Assembly (NCBI RefSeq): GCF_029285175.1
Contig: NZ_JABEDH010000002.1
Span: 124,001-188,000 of the forward strand
Source of the DNA: Sulfitobacter sp. M05
GTDB taxonomy: Bacteria > Pseudomonadota > Alphaproteobacteria > Rhodobacterales > Rhodobacteraceae
Direction of reading: 5' to 3'
DNA length: 64,000 nucleotides
The position numbers were made by a program, and so were the translations under genes. The notes under the pieces were generated by a model. It ran no database searches, was not told where the DNA came from, and worked only from the letters and a program-made list of their open reading frames with translations. This document shows positions 46,754-56,044 of this stretch, one piece after another; position 1 is the stretch's first letter, and each line of letters begins with the position of its first letter.

Positions 46754-47752
46754 ATGAAGACAACTAGAAACGCAATTCTGGCCGTGCTGGCCGTCTTGGC
46801 GGTTGCCGCTCTGCTGATCTGGACCCTACGCCAACCCACAACCTACCTGGTACAGGGCGAGGTAGAGGCGACACGTATCGACCTTTCAGCTCAGGTCACG
46901 GCGCGGGTGGCACAAACCCCTGTCAGCTTTGGTGACCGCATTCGCGCCGGCGATGTCGTTGTTCAGCTGCACAGCCCGCAACTTCTGGCACAGCTCTCTG
47001 CTGCGCAGGCCGGTGTCGGTGTGGCCCAAGCCAACCGCGATCTGGCGTTTTCCACCCGCCCCGAAACAATCGCCGCCGCCGAGGCCCAGCTGGCCAAGGC
47101 CGTTGCCGATGTCGAACTGGCGCAAAGTAACTTTGACCGTATCAATAAACTGCGTGCGGATTCGGTTGTGTCACAAGCCAACTTTGACCGGGCCACCAAC
47201 ACGCTGGACGCCGCGGTTCAGGCACAGGCCGCAGCGCAGGCAAATCTGGATCAGGCACGCAATGGCACCAGCGCAGAGCAAAAGGCCGTCGCCACAGCAC
47301 AGGTCACACAAGCAGAGGCAAATCTGGCCCAGCTTCAGGCCAATGTCGATGAATTGACAGTCACCTCCCCGATTGACGGTCAGGTCACCACCCGCACTGC
47401 CGAAGTCGGCAAATTGTTCAGCGCCGGCGCGCCGTTGATTTCCATCGTTGACGTGGATCACGCATGGTTCACGTTCAATCTGCGCGAAGACCTTTTGCAG
47501 GGGCTGGAAATCGGCCAGCCGCTGGAAATCCGTGTTCCCGCACTCGGACAGGACCACGCCGCAATCCCCGCGCGGATTACTGCCATCAACGTGGAAGGCA
47601 GCTATGCCAACTGGCGCGCGACCAAGGCGACCGGCGATTTTGATCTGCGTACGTTTTCCGTCCGTGCGCAACCTGTCGAGCCTATCGTCGGGTTGCGCCC
47701 GGGCATGAGTGCGCTGGTTGACTGGTCCACCACCAACCGCAACGCCGATTAA
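46754..47752 (+). CDS. HlyD-family periplasmic adaptor (YhiI-like)
   Basis: A 332-residue membrane-fusion protein. One N-terminal membrane anchor (residues ~7-24) leads to a split lipoyl domain around a long Ala/Gln-rich alpha-hairpin coiled coil (~85-205), then the beta-barrel (LTVTSPIDGQVTTRTAEVGKLF; AWFTFNLREDLLQGL). It would link inner-membrane transporters to an outer-membrane channel. Start ATG 46754 follows GAGG. It is first of three export genes. Confidence 0.92.
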   Translation: MKTTRNAILAVLAVLAVAALLIWTLRQPTTYLVQGEVEATRIDLSAQVTARVAQTPVSFGDRIRAGDVVVQLHSPQLLAQLSAAQAGVGVAQANRDLAFSTRPETIAAAEAQLAKAVADVELAQSNFDRINKLRADSVVSQANFDRATNTLDAAVQAQAAAQANLDQARNGTSAEQKAVATAQVTQAEANLAQLQANVDELTVTSPIDGQVTTRTAEVGKLFSAGAPLISIVDVDHAWFTFNLREDLLQGLEIGQPLEIRVPALGQDHAAIPARITAINVEGSYANWRATKATGDFDLRTFSVRAQPVEPIVGLRPGMSALVDWSTTNRNAD

Positions 47753-47756
47753 TCCA

Positions 47757-48950
47757 GTGCGTGACCGCCAGCCTCCCCCCGGCCTGCGCCGCATATTGGG
47801 CCGCGAATTGCGCCAGATTGCGACGCGCCCTGCGTTGGCCTTTATGCTGGCACCAATGCCGATGATCATCTTTCTGGCGCTTGCGGCGGTCTTTGCTCCG
47901 GGTCTGCCGCGCGAACTGCCGGTGGCGGTGGTGGATCTTGATGGCACAACCCTGTCGCGGCAGGTGGTGCGCATGGTCGATGCCGCCTCTGACGTGGCCG
48001 TGGCCCAACAGGTGCCAAATCTCAGCGAAGCGCGACAGGCCCTTGTCGCGCGCGAAGCCTATGCAATTCTGGTGATCCCGCAGGATTTGGAACGCAATCT
48101 GCAACTTGGCCAAAGCCCCGAGGTTGTGATTTTTTCCAACAGCCAGTTCCTGCAATCTGGCGGAACCGCCGCCCGCAGCATGGCCACCTCTGTGTCTACA
48201 TTCGCGGCCGGGGCATCGCTGCGGCTGCTTGAAACGCGGGGCATCGGCACAGATCGTGCGATGGACCTGATCACCCCGATCCCGGTGCAGCAAAGCCCGT
48301 TGTTCAACCCCTCGCTGGACTACATCCAGTTCCTTTTGTCGGCGATCGTTCCGACAGTGATGCAGATTTTTATCTGCGCCGCTGCGGTTTTGTCCTTCTC
48401 GCGTGAACGTCATTCGACTGGCGGCATGTCCCGCCTGATGCGCCTTGCAAAGACACCAACCAACGCAATCATCGGCAAGCTGTTGCCCTATACCGTTCTG
48501 GGTACGCTGGTTCTTTTGTTCGGTGACGTGCTGCTGTTCACCGTCTTCGGCGCAGATTTTCGCGGCAATGTGCCGGTGTTTTTCCTGAACGGGTTGCTGT
48601 TTATTCTGGCCTGTCAGGCACTGGGTGCCCTTATTGCAATGATTGCGCAGGATACGACCGGTGCGTTGGGCATGATGGCAGTGATTGTCGCCCCCGCTTT
48701 CGGCTTTGCCGGAGTCAGCTTTCCACGCTTCGGCATGACCGAATTTTCGCAGGCATGGGGCGCGGTTATTCCGCTGACACCTTATCTAGAGCTGCGTACG
48801 GATCAGACCCTGCGCGGTGCCCCGCTGGAATATTCCCTGCCAACGATGGCCATTCTTTTTGCGCTCTTGGTTGTCTTCGCCACCCTCTTATGGATCACCC
48901 TGCGCAAGGCCGCACGCCTTGCTGCCACAACATCAGAGGTGGACCTATGA
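47757..48950 (+). CDS. ABC-2 type permease, first of a pair
   Basis: A ~397-residue permease of the ABC-2/YhhJ type. There is a first membrane helix at ~30-50, a large extracytoplasmic domain (ELPVAVVDLDGTTLSRQVV), then five helices in the last 200 residues. The start is probably GTG 47757, four bases past the hlyD stop; the frame stays open upstream. It has no ATP-binding domain. It overlaps the second permease by 4 bases. Confidence 0.88.
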   Translation: MRDRQPPPGLRRILGRELRQIATRPALAFMLAPMPMIIFLALAAVFAPGLPRELPVAVVDLDGTTLSRQVVRMVDAASDVAVAQQVPNLSEARQALVAREAYAILVIPQDLERNLQLGQSPEVVIFSNSQFLQSGGTAARSMATSVSTFAAGASLRLLETRGIGTDRAMDLITPIPVQQSPLFNPSLDYIQFLLSAIVPTVMQIFICAAAVLSFSRERHSTGGMSRLMRLAKTPTNAIIGKLLPYTVLGTLVLLFGDVLLFTVFGADFRGNVPVFFLNGLLFILACQALGALIAMIAQDTTGALGMMAVIVAPAFGFAGVSFPRFGMTEFSQAWGAVIPLTPYLELRTDQTLRGAPLEYSLPTMAILFALLVVFATLLWITLRKAARLAATTSEVDL

Positions 48951-50086
48951 TTGCCCTGCACCGGTTCACAAGCGCGCTTGCCCTCGCCTACCGTCACCTG
49001 TTGGGAGATTCCAGCGCGCGCATGACGATGATTGCCGGCATCCTAATCTATAGCGCGCTTTATCCGCAGCCCTTCGTCGGTGAGGTTGTGCGCGATGTGC
49101 CTGTCGCCGTGATTGATCAGGACAACTCGACCGAAAGCCGCAAGTTCTTGCGCCGGATCGACGCCACCGATCAAGTCACCATTGCCACAACAGTGCCCAA
49201 TATGGCCGCCGCCCGCGATGCGTTCTTCCGCCGTGATGTCTATGGCATCGTGATTATCCCTGCCGGTTTTGAGCGCGATCTGTCTGCCGGCGTGCCGTCC
49301 CCCATCGCGGCCTACGGCGATGGCAGCTACCTGTTGGTCTACTCCAATATCATGGGCGCGGTCACCAGCGTCGCCCGTGCCATGGGCACCGAAGTCAACT
49401 TTGACCGTCTAACCGCAACCGGTATGGACGCCGGACAGGCCCGCGCGGCCCTGTCCCCGGTCAAAGTGACCAATATTCCCGTGTTCAACCCACAGGGCGG
49501 CTATGCCAGCTATATCGTGCCCGCCTCCTTTGTTCTGATCCTGCAACAGACCCTGATGATGGGCATCGGGCTGCTACATGCAGGGCGCCGGCTGCCCACT
49601 GGAATGCGCATGTGGGCCACACCAATTGCCTACATCACGCTCTATCTGGGATGGGTTGTCTTTACCCAGCTGATGTTGCCGGTGTTCTACGGCATCCCGC
49701 GCACAGGGGATTTTGGCACGCTGATGCTGATTGCCCTGCCGTTCCTATGTGCCTGCGCGGCCATGGGTTTTGCCATCGCCTTGCTGATACCCTCACGCGA
49801 AGGCGTGGTGTTCTTTTTGGTGGTGATGGGGCTACCGCTGTTCTTCCTATCTGGCATCGCATGGCCCGCCGAGGCAATTCCCGATCAACTGCGGAATATC
49901 GCAATGCTGGTGCCTTCCTCGACCGCCATTTCCGCTTTTGTCGCGGTCAACCAGATGGGCGCCGCACCGCAAGACATCATCGGTGCCGTGGAGCACCAGA
50001 TCATCCTGGCCTTCGGGTATACTGCGTTGGCCTTTGCGATCTACCCGTTCACCAAGACGCGGCTGGAAAGACACCCGCAACCATAG
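48947..50086 (+). CDS. ABC-2 type permease, second of a pair
   Basis: A 379-residue permease homologous in layout to the preceding one (DVPVAVIDQDNSTESRKFLRRIDATDQV is the paralogous ectodomain start), with five C-terminal helices. ATG 48947 overlaps the first permease stop. The pair probably forms a heterodimer. In E. coli yhiI-rbbA-yhhJ an ATPase is fused or adjacent, but none is visible here: the next genes downstream are on the other strand and belong to another unit. Confidence 0.88.
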   Translation: MIALHRFTSALALAYRHLLGDSSARMTMIAGILIYSALYPQPFVGEVVRDVPVAVIDQDNSTESRKFLRRIDATDQVTIATTVPNMAAARDAFFRRDVYGIVIIPAGFERDLSAGVPSPIAAYGDGSYLLVYSNIMGAVTSVARAMGTEVNFDRLTATGMDAGQARAALSPVKVTNIPVFNPQGGYASYIVPASFVLILQQTLMMGIGLLHAGRRLPTGMRMWATPIAYITLYLGWVVFTQLMLPVFYGIPRTGDFGTLMLIALPFLCACAAMGFAIALLIPSREGVVFFLVVMGLPLFFLSGIAWPAEAIPDQLRNIAMLVPSSTAISAFVAVNQMGAAPQDIIGAVEHQIILAFGYTALAFAIYPFTKTRLERHPQP

Positions 50087-50105
50087 CGCCCCCTGGGCAC
50101 CGGGT

Positions 50106-50570
50106 TCAAAAATCCCCCGGTGCGCATTGCAGACACACCAGCCCCTCTGCGCGCCATGCTTCGACAACCGAATTACGATCATCCACAACCAACCACGGTG
50201 CCAACCCATCCGCCTGCATCTCAGCCAAGGCGCGGCGTTTGACTTCCGGATCGCTGGCTTCGTCTTGGTCAGCAGCACGCAGGTACACCCCGTCGAACGG
50301 CAGGTCATGCATGCGCAACCACGCAATTGTATGCGCAGCCCACCCTCTTGGCCGACCCGAACAGATCACAATCGTCTCACCGCTTTCTTTCAACCGCCGC
50401 AACAGCTTTGCAACCGGTTCGATCAGGGGGGCCGTGGCCATTGCCGCGTGAAACTCATCCCAGTGCTTTTCCACCCCATGCACAAGATGTCCAAGCCGTT
50501 GCGCGTCAAATTCCGCCAATGTGCCATCCACATCAAAAACGACACAGGGTGTCAGATCAGTTACAGTCAT
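50106..50570 (-). CDS. HAD-family phosphatase, T4 Pnkp 3'-phosphatase-like
   Basis: A 154-residue compact HAD hydrolase. The nucleophile motif is D13-V-D15-G-T in VVFDVDGTLAE, motif II is ICSGRP, and the final acidic motif is LVVDDRNSVVEAW. The short length and the SGRPRG segment recall the phosphatase domain of T4 polynucleotide kinase, which acts on 3'-phosphates, but other phosphoesters are possible. It is last gene of the six-gene ABC-transporter unit; its ATG overlaps the preceding stop. Confidence 0.85.
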   Translation of the reverse strand: MTVTDLTPCVVFDVDGTLAEFDAQRLGHLVHGVEKHWDEFHAAMATAPLIEPVAKLLRRLKESGETIVICSGRPRGWAAHTIAWLRMHDLPFDGVYLRAADQDEASDPEVKRRALAEMQADGLAPWLVVDDRNSVVEAWRAEGLVCLQCAPGDF

Positions 50571-51112
50571 AGTTGCTTTTCCTCGAAGTGATGGCCGTGT
50601 TTCTCGAATAGGATCGGTGTGGCATTCGGTGGCCTGTCCCCGACACAGCCCTTCCCCCAAAGCACACGCGCCACGCGGATGATGCCGGAATGACAGACAA
50701 GAACCGGCAGGGCATCCTCACTTGCGGAACAGATTTCGCATATGGCTTGCTGCACACGCGCCAACATCGCAGGCCAGCTTTCGCCACCTTCCGGCGTGTC
50801 CTTGCGCGGTGGTTGAACCCCGATCGGGCACCCCTCGAACACGCCCCAATTGCGTTCCCTCAGCCCGTCGTTCAGGACAAAGCCACGCCCCGGAAACGCC
50901 AACTTGCAGGTATCCTGAGCCCGGGCCATCGGGCTGGCAAACACCGCAATCCTGTCAGGCCACGCCTGATCCGCCAATGCCTGCGCCTGCCTGCGCCCCA
51001 GCGGGCTTAGCGGCACATCCGTCACCCCTGCAATAATCTGGTTCGCATTGGCGGTGGTTTCACCATGGCGGATCAGGCAGAAATCTCTGGCTGGAAAAAA
51101 ACACTCCGTCAC
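50567..51112 (-). CDS. histidine phosphatase family protein
   Basis: A 181-residue phosphoglycerate-mutase-like phosphatase. R15-H16-G17-E18 provides the phospho-histidine, ASPMARAQDT the second Arg, and LVCHSGIIR the C-terminal catalytic His. The substrate is unknown. It overlaps both neighbours (the MBL-fold gene and the HAD gene) by 4 bases, so it is translationally coupled to a transporter and two other hydrolases. Confidence 0.9.
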   Translation of the reverse strand: MTECFFPARDFCLIRHGETTANANQIIAGVTDVPLSPLGRRQAQALADQAWPDRIAVFASPMARAQDTCKLAFPGRGFVLNDGLRERNWGVFEGCPIGVQPPRKDTPEGGESWPAMLARVQQAICEICSASEDALPVLVCHSGIIRVARVLWGKGCVGDRPPNATPILFEKHGHHFEEKQL

Positions 51113-52176
51113 AGGCGCACCGGATCATGCATAAAAACCTCTACGCCCAGATCCTCGATAAGGTAATCCTCCGGCTGAGTGCAAAAGGCAGGGGCAAATC
51201 GTTTCGCGCCAAGGCGCTTTAACATCTTGATCTGGTCCCGCAGCGGCGGGTGGACATTCCAGCGCTGAAAATACCCCCCCGGCACGCTGCAAATGCCACG
51301 GGCGTGGGCCGTCATATGACCGGTAAAGACGACATGCGCATCATGGCCCAACCGTCCGCTTTCATGCCATGCCCGCACATACCCCCAAGCGGCACCACCA
51401 TCCGCATTTGGTGTGTCACAGATCAGAAAACGCGCATGTTCCATCGGGCTGCGCTCCAGCAGCGGTGCAATTTCCTGAACCTGCACGCCAAGCCCCGGAC
51501 TGGCCAATGCCGCCCGCAAAGTGGTCTGGCATTCCGGGTCAAGCATGACACTGGCCGATCCGAAACGACGGATCAAATGCAGAGCCATCTCCCCCGCGCG
51601 CCCGGAAGGAGGCACCGGCAGCAACACCTGCCCGTCAAGCCCGTCTATCAACTTGTCCAGCGCGGCAAAGCGGGCGGTCTGGGGCACATCGTCAAGGTGA
51701 TAGGAGCAATCCAGAATAGCCGTCGCCGCTGGCGGAGGGACGTCGAAAGGGAACCAGTCTGATTCCTCGGACCAGTCACCGGAATAGAACAATCCATCAC
51801 CAATGGCGAAATGCATCCAGACACCACCCATGGCGTGGCCGTTGCGTCCCGTGTTTAAGCGCACCCCGTCAATCACCGTTTCGCCCTGCTCGGGCAACAG
51901 CCGGACCACAGCCGCCGGCGGCAATGCCTTAGCAGTACGTGCCGTTGCATAGATCGGCGATCCGGCTTCGACCACATGGGACGCACCACCAATGTGATCA
52001 ATGTGATCATGGGTGATAAAGACCGCGTCGACACCCTCCAGCCATGCAGGATTGAACTGGGCATGAGCCTCTGGACCAAAGCCGCAGTCCAGTAACCAAC
52101 GCCGATTGCCTGTGTTCAATTGCATGCACGCAGGCCCCTTGTCTCCGATACCGGAGAGTACTCTTACACTTTGCAT
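51109..52176 (-). CDS. metallo-beta-lactamase-fold hydrolase, beta-CASP-like
   Basis: A 355-residue MBL-fold protein. The binuclear metal motif T-H56-x-H58-x-D60-H61 is followed by FYSGDWSEES and a later VVFTGHMTAHARG, reminiscent of beta-CASP nucleases, which process nucleic acids; MBL-fold phosphodiesterases such as PhnP share the metal site. The exact substrate is open. It starts directly after the ATPase stop (TAA then ATG), with GAGGAA as ribosome site, and overlaps the phosphatase gene by 4 bases. Confidence 0.82.
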   Translation of the reverse strand: MQSVRVLSGIGDKGPACMQLNTGNRRWLLDCGFGPEAHAQFNPAWLEGVDAVFITHDHIDHIGGASHVVEAGSPIYATARTAKALPPAAVVRLLPEQGETVIDGVRLNTGRNGHAMGGVWMHFAIGDGLFYSGDWSEESDWFPFDVPPPAATAILDCSYHLDDVPQTARFAALDKLIDGLDGQVLLPVPPSGRAGEMALHLIRRFGSASVMLDPECQTTLRAALASPGLGVQVQEIAPLLERSPMEHARFLICDTPNADGGAAWGYVRAWHESGRLGHDAHVVFTGHMTAHARGICSVPGGYFQRWNVHPPLRDQIKMLKRLGAKRFAPAFCTQPEDYLIEDLGVEVFMHDPVRL

Positions 52177-53220
52177 TTATTCCTCGTAGAACGCCCATGG
52201 GGTGGTTATCGTCAGGCCAAGCTGCATCCCGACATCGAATTTTGCCCGCGTCTCTGCCATCAATCGGGTGCCGCACTCCGCCACCGTTTCCAGCAGGTAT
52301 TTCCCACCCAGATAGGTGACCCGTGCAACGCGCGCGCGCAGATCGCCGGTCTCGGTGATGGTCAGGTTTTCGGGGCGTAGACAAACGTGACTAGGCCTTT
52401 CATGATTGCTCTGAACCTCCACCCGTGCCCCCAACACATGACCGTGTGCGGCCACATCCGAGGTCTCAACACTGCGCACCGGCACAACCGTACCGCGGCC
52501 TACAAACTCGGCGACGAAACGGTTCTTTGGGCGCTCGTACAGGTTTTGCGGTGTGTCGAATTGCTGAATCTGTCCACGGTCCATCACCGCAATCCGATCC
52601 GCCATTGCCATGGCTTCAGCCTGATCATGGGTGACATAGACCATCGTTGCACGGGTGCGTTTGTGAAAATCGGTAAACACCGTTTGCAACGTCGCCCGCA
52701 ACGCAACGTCAAGGTTGGCCAGCGGTTCGTCCAACAACACCGCATCCGGATCAGAGACCAGACAACGTGCCAGCGCGACCCGTTGCCTCTGACCACCGGA
52801 CAACTCTGACGGCATCCGGTCGGCATAGGCCGAAAGCCCCGTCGCCTCTAGCGCCACGTCGGTCTGAGCAGCAATCTCTGCCTTGGAAAATCGGCGAATT
52901 TCCAGCGGGTAGGACACGTTGCGCCGGACAGTCATATGCGGCCAAAGCGCGTAGGACTGAAACACAAACCCCATATTGCGGTCTTCCGACGGCACCATCA
53001 TGCCGGTATCCCCGTTTGCAAGCTGCCGATCACCGATGCGGATTTCACCGGCGCTTGGCATCTCGAACCCTGCCAACAGCCGCAACAGCGTGGTTTTTCC
53101 ACACCCCGACGGCCCCAGCAGCGCGATGAACTCGCCATCCTCGAAACATGTGGTGATGTCTTGCAACGCGGGCGCACCCGAAAACGTTTTGCCGACGGAT
53201 GATAAGGCTATGTTTGCCAT
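52177..53220 (-). CDS. ABC transporter ATP-binding protein (AfuC/PotA-like)
   Basis: A 347-residue importer ATPase. Walker A GPSGCGKTT is at residues 36-44, the signature LSGGQRQR near 139, Walker B LLDEP near 160, and a C-terminal TOBE domain (FVGRGTVVPV onward) typical of the iron/thiosulfate/phosphonate/spermidine class. It overlaps the permease gene by 13 bases. With the fused permease and binding protein it makes a complete importer. Confidence 0.95.
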   Translation of the reverse strand: MANIALSSVGKTFSGAPALQDITTCFEDGEFIALLGPSGCGKTTLLRLLAGFEMPSAGEIRIGDRQLANGDTGMMVPSEDRNMGFVFQSYALWPHMTVRRNVSYPLEIRRFSKAEIAAQTDVALEATGLSAYADRMPSELSGGQRQRVALARCLVSDPDAVLLDEPLANLDVALRATLQTVFTDFHKRTRATMVYVTHDQAEAMAMADRIAVMDRGQIQQFDTPQNLYERPKNRFVAEFVGRGTVVPVRSVETSDVAAHGHVLGARVEVQSNHERPSHVCLRPENLTITETGDLRARVARVTYLGGKYLLETVAECGTRLMAETRAKFDVGMQLGLTITTPWAFYEE

Positions 53221-54911
53221 GGAACTACTCCTTTCGGGAATCGACGCGACAACAGCTGAACAGCGATCATCAACACCATGACCACCAGAACGATGGTCAT
53301 CGCCAATGCGCTGGCCATTGCGGTTTCACCGCTGTCATCCAGATTGAAAATGACGACACCCAGAGTCTCTGTCCCCGATGACCACAGCAGGGCCGATACC
53401 GTTAACTCGTTGAACGCCGTCAGAAAAACAAGAATTCCGCCCGCCGCTGCGGCAGGGGCAGACAAGGGTACGATCACGTCACGCAACCGCTGGAATAGGC
53501 TGGCCCCAACCGATTGGGCGGCCTCGCCCATTGCCGGGTCAAGCTGTTTCAGGCTGGCCTGAACGGGCCGGAACATCACCGCAAAAAACCGCGCCAGATA
53601 GGCCAGGAAAATGATCCAGATCGTACCGTACAGCGTCGCTTCGGTGAACGGCAGGTTGATCAACAACAGGATCATCGCAATCGACAAAACAACACCGGGC
53701 AGAGCATAGGGCAGGTCCAGCAGGCTATCGAACACCCGAGAAAGTCGCGTTGGATTTCGCTCCATCAGCCATGCCAGCGGCAGACAAAGGACCACCAGTA
53801 CAAAGGCCGCCCCAAACGCGAGGCCAAAGGAATTTGCGAAGGCCCGTGTTGTCACCGGTTGGCGAAACAGAACCTCCCACCACGAGGTCAACGTCACCGT
53901 GTCCACACGCAGCGGCACGCCGTAGGCCGGCACCAGCGACGTCGCCAGCAAACCGAACATCGGCAATACAAGGATCACACAGACAACCGCCCAAAGCAGG
54001 ATTTCCACCGGCAACCGTACAGCCCCCAAAGGGATTGCCAACGGACGCGACGTCGCGCCAACCAGAAACACTTTTTGCCGGGTCTGGAAAAACCGCTGCA
54101 CCAGAATGCCGACAACCGCCACAACACCGATCAACATGGCCAGAACCGAGACTTCGGCAAGCACGCTGGTGCCCAATCCTGCAAGCTTTTGATAAACCAG
54201 CGTCGGCAACGTCACATACCCTGCCGGAATACCAAGCATCGCAGGGATGCCAAAATTACCAAGCGCCGTAACAAACGTGATCGCGATGCCGGCGGCAAGG
54301 CTCGGCAGGGTCAGCGGCATCACCACCTGCCACCATGTCCGCAATCCCCGTGCGCCACTGATCCGCGCGGCCTCGACCACATCCTGCGGGATTGAACGCA
54401 ATCCGGCACGCAGGGTCAGAAAAATGATCGACATGTGCTGAATACCCAGCAAAAGGATGATCCCCTCTGCCGAATATAGAGGTTGCGGCGTCCCAAGCGG
54501 CGGCGCAATCCCCAATGTTTTCAAAAGCACCGACGACGGCCCCATGATCTGGGTCCACGAAAGCGCGGTGATCTGGGGCGGGATCATCATCGGGATCATC
54601 AAACAGAACACCAAGGCCCCTTTGGCCCGCAAATCTGTCAGCGCCACCAGAAAGGCAAACGCCGCCCCCAGCACCAGAGACACCACCGTCCCAAGCCCTG
54701 CCGTAACCAATGAATGCTTGAGCGCCGTCAAGGTCGCGGGTTGGGACAACACTTCGGAGGCAAGCGTCAGGCCGATTGCCCCCTGATCCGCAAACCCCTC
54801 GACAAACAGGCGCAGCACCGGTGCCAACGTCAAACAGATCGCAACCACCAGAATAGCACCAAGCAGCCGACCCTCTGACCGGCTGCCCCCTTTTTGCATC
54901 GCGAAACTCAT
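53208..54911 (-). CDS. ABC transporter permease, two fused membrane domains
   Basis: A 567-residue permease with about twelve membrane helices and two copies of the binding-protein-dependent transport domain. The EAA loops are visible as EAARISGARGLRTWWQVVMP (first half) and GEAAQSVGASLFQRLRDVIVP (second half). Fused permeases of this size are typical of the iron(III)/AfuB/2-aminoethylphosphonate group. Its start overlaps the binding-protein stop at 54911. Confidence 0.95.
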   Translation of the reverse strand: MSFAMQKGGSRSEGRLLGAILVVAICLTLAPVLRLFVEGFADQGAIGLTLASEVLSQPATLTALKHSLVTAGLGTVVSLVLGAAFAFLVALTDLRAKGALVFCLMIPMMIPPQITALSWTQIMGPSSVLLKTLGIAPPLGTPQPLYSAEGIILLLGIQHMSIIFLTLRAGLRSIPQDVVEAARISGARGLRTWWQVVMPLTLPSLAAGIAITFVTALGNFGIPAMLGIPAGYVTLPTLVYQKLAGLGTSVLAEVSVLAMLIGVVAVVGILVQRFFQTRQKVFLVGATSRPLAIPLGAVRLPVEILLWAVVCVILVLPMFGLLATSLVPAYGVPLRVDTVTLTSWWEVLFRQPVTTRAFANSFGLAFGAAFVLVVLCLPLAWLMERNPTRLSRVFDSLLDLPYALPGVVLSIAMILLLINLPFTEATLYGTIWIIFLAYLARFFAVMFRPVQASLKQLDPAMGEAAQSVGASLFQRLRDVIVPLSAPAAAAGGILVFLTAFNELTVSALLWSSGTETLGVVIFNLDDSGETAMASALAMTIVLVVMVLMIAVQLLSRRFPKGVVPWQT

Positions 54912-55879
54912 TACTCAGCGCCAAACAGCTCTGAAAATTTCGCTTTGTTTGCATCCGCATTCTCAAGCGCGACAGCAGGATCGAAATCCATCAGCTTGAT
55001 ATCTGCGCGCGCGGGGAAACCTTCGGGCACCCCCATGCCGTCACGTGCCGGGATATATCCCATATCAAGCACCAGATCCTGACCTGCCTCGCTCAGCAAG
55101 AAGTCGACGAATTTCTGCGCCCCTTCCACATTCTTGGCAGAGGACATAATCGCCACCGGCTCTGTCACATAAGACACGCCTTCTTTCGGGAACACGAATT
55201 CGATCGGGGAACCTTGCGCCTTGTTGCGAATGGCAAGGAAGTCGACAACCATACCATAGGGCTTTTCGCCTGACGCGACTGCCTTGAAGGTGCCACCGTT
55301 GCCACCCTGCGCCCGCGCATCATTTTCCGCCAGCTTCTCGTAGTACCCCCAGCCAAGGCTATCTGCGCCTGTCAGCGTTGCCAGATGGATCAACGCCGCA
55401 CCAGAGTACAACGGGGATGGCATGGCGATTTGCCCTTTGACCGCCGCGTCGGTCAGATCACCCCATGACGCAGGAGCGTTTTCGATACCAGTGTTGTAAA
55501 CGATGCCGGTCGTGATCAGCTTGGTCGAATGGTAATACCCTTCGGCAGAGTAAAGCGCGCTGTCATACCGCGCGGCCTCGGGGGATTTGTAGGCGGTCAA
55601 AAGGCCGTCTTGGGCCATCCCTTCCAAGGTCACGGTATCGGCAATCAACAGAACATCCGGCTGTGGGTTGCCAGCTTCGATTTCGGCGCGCAGCCGTGCC
55701 ATCAGCTTGGTTGTGCCGTCACGAACCCACTCGACTTCGGTGCCCGGATTGGCGGAGATAAATGCATCAACGGTCTTTTGCGCATCCGCATTGGGTTGCG
55801 AGGTATATAGCGTAATCGTATCCGCCATTGCGGTGCTGGCCAAAAGCGCAAAGGCTGTTGTGGTAAGGAAGTTTTTCAT
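54911..55879 (-). CDS. ABC transporter substrate-binding protein, iron/AfuA/phosphonate group
   Basis: A 322-residue periplasmic binding protein with a cleavable signal (MKNFLTTTAFALLASTAMA, cut after residue 19). The fold resembles the FbpA/AfuA/PhnS cluster (ITLYTSQPNADAQKTVDAF). The tandem tyrosines that bind iron in FbpA are not evident in the GNGGTFKAVASGEKPYG region, which argues against iron. AfuA relatives bind hexose phosphates and PhnS 2-aminoethylphosphonate. With three hydrolases encoded in the same operon I favour a phosphorylated ligand. A palindromic operator lies just upstream. Confidence 0.88.
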   Translation of the reverse strand: MKNFLTTTAFALLASTAMADTITLYTSQPNADAQKTVDAFISANPGTEVEWVRDGTTKLMARLRAEIEAGNPQPDVLLIADTVTLEGMAQDGLLTAYKSPEAARYDSALYSAEGYYHSTKLITTGIVYNTGIENAPASWGDLTDAAVKGQIAMPSPLYSGAALIHLATLTGADSLGWGYYEKLAENDARAQGGNGGTFKAVASGEKPYGMVVDFLAIRNKAQGSPIEFVFPKEGVSYVTEPVAIMSSAKNVEGAQKFVDFLLSEAGQDLVLDMGYIPARDGMGVPEGFPARADIKLMDFDPAVALENADANKAKFSELFGAE

Positions 55880-55897
55880 GGGGCTCTCCTGAAATTT

Positions 55898-55913
55898 GCT
55901 TTCGTACGAAAGC
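55898..55913. promoter_or_regulatory. 16-bp perfect palindrome, probable DeoR-family operator
   Basis: GCTTTCGTACGAAAGC is fully self-complementary and lies 19 bases upstream of the binding-protein start. The TTCG..CGAA core is typical of GlpR/DeoR-type operators, and a DeoR gene is divergent here. It is the likely repressor site for the transporter operon. Confidence 0.75.
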
Positions 55914-56028
55914 TGTTCACGGCTGCCTTATTCTCCCCTTTCGCAACAGATTCATGACAAAAAAGTAACAATAATAATATATTGCGGTATTTCGGACCAC
56001 ACCCTAACCTCGACTTAACCCAAGGTTG

Positions 56029-56042
56029 TTTTCGAAGGAAAA
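56029..56042. promoter_or_regulatory. second candidate operator at the DeoR gene start
   Basis: TTTTC-GAAG-GAAAA is an inverted repeat overlapping the ribosome site of the DeoR gene, and shares TTTCG with the palindrome at 55898. It could allow autorepression. Confidence 0.35.
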
Positions 56043-56044
56043 TC

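Noticed and set aside
46543-46767. 74-codon frame upstream of the HlyD gene
   Set aside because: It overlaps the better-supported adaptor start, lacks a ribosome site and has no similarity I recognise.
54911-55879. Iron(III)-binding protein
   Set aside because: The fold group includes iron binders, but the paired tyrosine signature is not evident and no iron genes are nearby, while three phosphatase-type hydrolases are.
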